Source: Bacillota bacterium
GTDB lineage: Bacteria; Bacillota; Bacilli; Bacillales; Bacillaceae_J
Reading direction: 5' to 3'
Assembly: GCA_023457235.1 (NCBI GenBank)
Contig: JAEWMK010000190.1
Location: 1-7,750, forward strand
Length of the DNA stretch: 7,750 nucleotides
Shown here: one piece after another, positions 5,553 to 7,750 of the stretch
How positions within the stretch are numbered: position 1 is the first letter of the stretch
Layout of the letters: every line of letters starts with the position of its first letter
Translations under genes and position numbers: made by a program
The notes under the pieces: model-generated
Seen by the model: only the letters and a program-made list of their open reading frames with translations
What the model was told of the DNA's origin: nothing
The model's database searches: none

Positions 5553-6293
5553 TTAAGATGTTTTTTCATTTAACGCACTTAAATATAAGTCTAATGAATC
5601 CTCCACTGCTGTTGCTACTAATTGTATAAAATCATCATAATCTTTTTGTGTATGGGCTTTGTCTAGAGCCTCATAATAGGCTAATCTATTTTCCACTTTG
5701 ATAATAACTGGCGGGAAACCATCTTTCATTAGTTCTAAGTTTAATAATAAACGCGATGTACGACCATTGCCGTCAATGAATGGGTGGATCCCAACAAATA
5801 TGGCATGTAACATAGCTCCACGAGTTATTGGATGAAAATTCCCTGTTTCTTTTTGATACCAATCAATCAGCTGTTCCATTTGTTCTTTAATTAAAAACGG
5901 AGCGGGTGGTGTATGTTTTGCACCTGAAATAAATACTTGCTGATCTCGATAAACCCCGGCATATTCATCGTCAATACCTTTCAACACCAACCTATGTAAA
6001 TGTTTAATTTGCCATTCGGATAATGGTTCAGACTTTTGCACAATTTCTTCAACATATGTGATCGCATCACGGTGGTTAATAACCTCTAAGTGTTCTCTCA
6101 TTGTTTTTCCACCAACGGTAATGCCCTCCAATACAACCTTTGTCTCATTAATCGTTAACGTATTGCCTTCAATTGCATTTGTATTATATGTCCATTCGAG
6201 CAATAGCTTTTCACGTAAACTTTTTAATGTATATTTTGGCAATGGTCGCTTTGCATCTAACCACGCTTTTTTTTCATTAATTTGTTCGAACAT
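5553..6293 (-). CDS. Fic domain protein, class II (N-terminal inhibitory motif), 246 aa
   Basis: Fic enzymes move AMP (or another phosphate-containing group) from a nucleotide to hydroxyl side chains of target proteins. The core motif HPFIDGNGRTSR is intact at residues 170-181: His170 is the general base, Asp174 sits at the metal-binding position, and Gly175-Asn176-Gly177-Arg178 form the nucleotide anion hole with Arg181. The N-terminal TNAIEG at residues 38-43 fits the inhibitory pattern [ST]xxxE[GN], with Glu42 expected to block ATP binding. This places the protein in class II, where inhibitor and enzyme are in one chain. The target-docking flap lies near VFISGAKHTPPAP (120-132). No winged-helix extension follows, so it is a compact form. 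The start ATG has GAGGTGAGAGGA just upstream. No antitoxin-like gene is beside it. It is convergent with the operon and divergent from the VOC gene. Family and class are firm; the target is unknown. Confidence 0.93.
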   Translation of the reverse strand: MFEQINEKKAWLDAKRPLPKYTLKSLREKLLLEWTYNTNAIEGNTLTINETKVVLEGITVGGKTMREHLEVINHRDAITYVEEIVQKSEPLSEWQIKHLHRLVLKGIDDEYAGVYRDQQVFISGAKHTPPAPFLIKEQMEQLIDWYQKETGNFHPITRGAMLHAIFVGIHPFIDGNGRTSRLLLNLELMKDGFPPVIIKVENRLAYYEALDKAHTQKDYDDFIQLVATAVEDSLDLYLSALNEKTS

Positions 6294-6356
6294 TTCCTCT
6301 CACCTCTCAAATTTTAATTAACAATCCCAGAGCATCCTAGTCTTAATTTTATTTGT

Positions 6357-6365
6357 ATTATAACA
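6357..6365 (-). promoter_or_regulatory. Extended -10 promoter for the Fic gene
   Basis: On the minus strand these bases read TGTTATAAT, a perfect -10 with the TGn extension, 63 bases before the Fic start codon. No good -35 is visible, which an extended -10 can tolerate. The large palindrome at 6381-6413 begins 16 bases upstream, where it would overlap the -35 region. Confidence 0.5.
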
Positions 6366-6373
6366 TACAATAT

Positions 6374-6413
6374 TTGCTATTATAGCGAACATTCACTGTG
6401 ACTGTTCGCTATA
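6374..6413. promoter_or_regulatory. 33-bp interrupted palindrome with a third half-site, probable operator
   Basis: TATAGCGAACA (6381-6391) and TGTTCGCTATA (6403-6413) are perfect 11-bp inverted copies. Inside them, TCAC (6393-6396) and GTGA (6398-6401) also pair around a central T, so 15 of the 16 pairs in the dyad match. A third copy of the half-site, TTTGCTAT at 6373-6380, adjoins the left arm with one difference from TTCGCTAT. GAAC and GTTC are too far apart for a LexA/DinR box. The site lies between the divergent Fic and VOC genes and overlaps the -35 region of the Fic promoter. The protein that binds is unknown; no regulator is encoded beside it. Confidence 0.6.
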
Positions 6414-6521
6414 CATTGTTATGGATGTCTATAATCTTACAATAAAAGTATTATACAATAAGGTGTAACGGACAGGATCATTGAAAATGGAACCATATTT
6501 ACAGTGTTAACATATTGAATT

Positions 6522-6530
6522 TGTTATACT
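6522..6530 (+). promoter_or_regulatory. Possible extended -10 promoter for the VOC gene
   Basis: TGTTATACT is a TGn-extended -10 with one difference from consensus, about 70 bases before the start codon. The -35 is not convincing. A second candidate pair further up (TTGTTA 6416-6421, 16 bases, TACAAT 6438-6443) adjoins the palindrome at 6381-6413 and could also serve. Apart from these and the palindrome, I see nothing in 6414-6581. Confidence 0.3.
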
Positions 6531-6599
6531 TAATTATAAATTAGAAGAAAATGAAGAAGTAAAGAATGTTTATTAACTAATAAAAGGAGTATGATCATA

Positions 6600-7034
6600 A
6601 TGGTAGGAGTAGAAATTGATTTGGTTGTTACAGATAGTTTAAAAGCATTGGAATTATACGAAAACATATTTGAGATCGAACGTGTTGAGGTTTCAGATTT
6701 ACCCAAAGGTACAAATGAAGTAGTATTTACCCTTTACGGCGTACGCTTTCACATGTTGGATGAAAATCCAGAATTTCAATTGATAGCACCAACCAAAGAT
6801 GACCCTAAAACAATTTGGTTTAACGTCTCTGTCCCGGATATCAAGGAAACATATACAAAGGCAATGAGTTTGAGGTGCACGGAGATACAACCGGTTACTG
6901 ATCTACCTGATTATGGAGTGTCAAATGCAATATTTATGGACTCTTTTGGCTATGTATGGATGCTTCACCAAATCCACAAAGTAGTGAGTCATGAAGAGCG
7001 TATACGACTTTGGAAGGAAAAAAGGAATCATTAA
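6600..7034 (+). CDS. VOC-superfamily (glyoxalase/PhnB-like) protein, 144 aa
   Basis: This is a small cytoplasmic protein made of two beta-alpha-beta-beta-beta modules, residues about 2-62 and 70-125, the vicinal-oxygen-chelate fold. Typical marks are the opening VGVEIDLVVTDSLKALELYENIF, the hydrophobic strand with YGVRFHMLDE (47-56), and IFMDSFGYVWMLHQ (111-124), which resembles the DPFG-W-L motif of glyoxalase- and PhnB-type members. These proteins use metal-dependent chemistry or bind small molecules and drugs; the substrate cannot be told here. Two starts are possible: ATG 6591 lies only one base after AAAAGGAG (6582-6589), which is too close, while ATG 6600 has a workable 10-base spacing and begins the conserved first strand. 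The gene stands alone, divergent from fic. The fold call is good; the function is open. Confidence 0.82.
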   Translation: MVGVEIDLVVTDSLKALELYENIFEIERVEVSDLPKGTNEVVFTLYGVRFHMLDENPEFQLIAPTKDDPKTIWFNVSVPDIKETYTKAMSLRCTEIQPVTDLPDYGVSNAIFMDSFGYVWMLHQIHKVVSHEERIRLWKEKRNH

Positions 7035-7130
7035 TATTAGATGTATTAAATAATTATGAACCTCTCAGAAATAAAGTCACGAGTGTTATCGGCTATTTAA
7101 TAAAATCTAATAATTGGTTTTTCAAGTAAA

Positions 7131-7170
7131 GGGCGTGTTTCTCTAAGAAATACGTCTGTTTTCATTTAAG
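7131..7170 (+). terminator. Probable terminator of the VOC gene
   Basis: CGTGTTTCT (7134-7142) pairs with AGAAATACG (7146-7154) with one G-U, and the stem can grow by three outer pairs (7131-7133 with 7155-7157, two of them wobbles). The loop is 3 bases, and GTTTTCATTT follows. It is about 97 bases past the VOC stop. The T-tail is broken by other bases, so it is weaker than the other terminators in the window. Confidence 0.5.
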
Positions 7171-7178
7171 ATCCATAT

Positions 7179-7202
7179 TCTGGAAGAACCAGGGCTTCCA
7201 GA
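7179..7202. repeat. Perfect 8-bp inverted repeat
   Basis: TCTGGAAG (7179-7186) and CTTCCAGA (7195-7202) flank an 8-base spacer. GAACCAGGGCT in and beside it can also pair imperfectly with AGCCTTGGGGTTC downstream (7204-7216), so two mutually exclusive folds are possible. No T-run follows. Confidence 0.45.
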
Positions 7203-7401
7203 TAGCCTTGGGGTTCTAATCTAGGAGTTAAAGCCAATCCCCATTAGAAGGTAAACAGCGCCTTTTGAAAAGTTCGTCTTATACTTGTCGTTCTTAAACA
7301 AGGTGCTGTATATATTTATATACGAATAATTAATGAAGGGATAAGGTTTTAAAGTGCGTCCCCTTTTTATTGAATACAGTCCAGTTTTGAGTTGTAATAA
7401 T

Positions 7402-7750
7402 TCAATAAAGGACACGCCATAAATAAAAAGTAGCATATGATTCCCAGTTCTTCCATGAAATTGATATTTCTAAGATTTCATCTTTTGTAGGCTTTCGGTC
7501 CATATTACGTAATATTTTTATCGTCTTAATAAGACCCACATCATCGATTGGAAAGGCAGTCGGGAATCGAAGGCAGCGCATCAGAACATAATTGGCTGTC
7601 CAAGGACCGATGCCTCGTATTTTAAGTAAATTTTTTTCAGCATCTTTAAAGTCAATTTTCATTAATTTTTCCTTTGATAATTCTCCACTTGCCATTAGCT
7701 TGGCAATTCCAATTATATATTCACTTTTTTTTACCGTCATTTTAATATCT
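7402..7750 (-). CDS. AlkA-like DNA-3-methyladenine glycosylase (HhH-GPD), C-terminal part
   Basis: The protein removes alkylated bases from DNA as the first step of base excision repair. The frame runs off the right edge of the window. The ATG at 7738-7740 is internal, because the codons before it (Asp-Ile-Lys) are open and the sequence after it (KKSEYIIGIAKLMASGEL) is a helix found well inside such enzymes. From that Met, the helix-hairpin-helix is LLKIRGIGPWTANYVLMR (38-55). FPIDDVGL (63-70) holds the catalytic Asp67, exactly 20 residues after Trp47, the spacing of Trp218 and Asp238 in E. coli AlkA. WKNWESYATFYLW (96-108) is the conserved C-terminal helix. It stops at TGA (7402-7404) just after this helix, a normal place to end. 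The frame is convergent with the VOC gene. The family call is firm; only the N-terminal part is unseen. Confidence 0.9.
   Translation of the reverse strand, partial: DIKMTVKKSEYIIGIAKLMASGELSKEKLMKIDFKDAEKNLLKIRGIGPWTANYVLMRCLRFPTAFPIDDVGLIKTIKILRNMDRKPTKDEILEISISWKNWESYATFYLWRVLY

Larger units (their letters stand above)
7035..7401. other. Non-coding stretch of 367 bases with several hairpins
   Basis: I find no convincing gene here on either strand; frames are short, without ribosome binding sites or family features. It holds a terminator-like hairpin (7131-7170), TCTGGAAG/CTTCCAGA arms (7179-7186 and 7195-7202), CAGCGCCTT/AAGGTGCTG arms with one wobble (7256-7264 and 7300-7308), and GTATATA-TT-TATATAC (7308-7323). 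TTTATTGAAT at 7366-7375 is complementary to 7400-7409, which spans the glycosylase stop. Two genes end here facing each other, so it is 3'-end sequence for both. The density of dyads would suit 3' elements, a decayed insertion or a small structured RNA. Confidence 0.45.

Noticed and set aside
6381..6413. LexA/DinR SOS box, suggested by GAAC and GTTC
   Set aside because: The two halves are 13 bases apart instead of the 4 required for the Bacillus SOS box.
7132..7418. GGCGTGT / ACACGCC as terminal inverted repeats of a 287-bp mobile element
   Set aside because: The right copy simply encodes Trp-Arg-Val in the conserved C-terminal end of the glycosylase, the arms are only 7 bp, and no target-site duplication is seen.
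7221..7436. 71-codon minus-strand frame overlapping the end of the glycosylase
   Set aside because: It overlaps the glycosylase coding region in another frame, shows no family features, and lies mostly in hairpin-rich AT sequence with no good ribosome binding site.

Overview
The window looks like chromosome of a low-G+C Gram-positive bacterium of the Bacillaceae type. The signs are AT-rich intergenic DNA, strong AAGGAG-type ribosome binding sites, TTG and GTG starts beside good Shine-Dalgarno sequences, sigma-A promoters, and proteins of Bacillus-like families. Species cannot be fixed from the sequence alone.

Layout: (1) 1-820: the C-terminal end of a DnaB-type replicative helicase, possibly phage-type, then a small gene of unknown function. 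This end looks more G+C-rich by eye than the rest and may be a prophage or mobile-element edge. (2) 821-5540: a self-contained catabolic locus. A FadR-subfamily GntR regulator with its own terminator is followed by a promoter carrying a FadR-type operator. Next come three co-oriented genes: a CaiB/BaiF (class III) CoA-transferase, an HMG-CoA-lyase-family enzyme and a CitMHS-family carboxylate transporter, closed by a strong, probably bidirectional terminator. (3) 5553-6293, minus strand: a Fic protein with an intact catalytic motif and an N-terminal inhibitory motif. Behind it is a 33-bp interrupted palindrome in the divergent intergenic region. (4) 6600-7034: a small VOC/glyoxalase-like protein. 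(5) 7035-7401: a non-coding stretch with several hairpins. (6) 7402-7750, minus strand: the C-terminal part of an AlkA-like DNA glycosylase that runs off the window.

How the genes probably work together: the transporter would import a small hydroxy-carboxylate, the CoA-transferase would activate it, and the lyase would cleave the resulting 3-hydroxy-acyl-CoA to acetyl-CoA plus an oxo-acid. If acetyl-CoA is the CoA donor, the two enzymes form a self-priming cycle needing no ATP, formally like citrate or citramalate lyase split over two separate proteins. Candidate substrates are 3-hydroxy-3-methylglutarate and citramalate; the sequence does not decide between them. The GntR protein is the obvious ligand-responsive repressor of the set.
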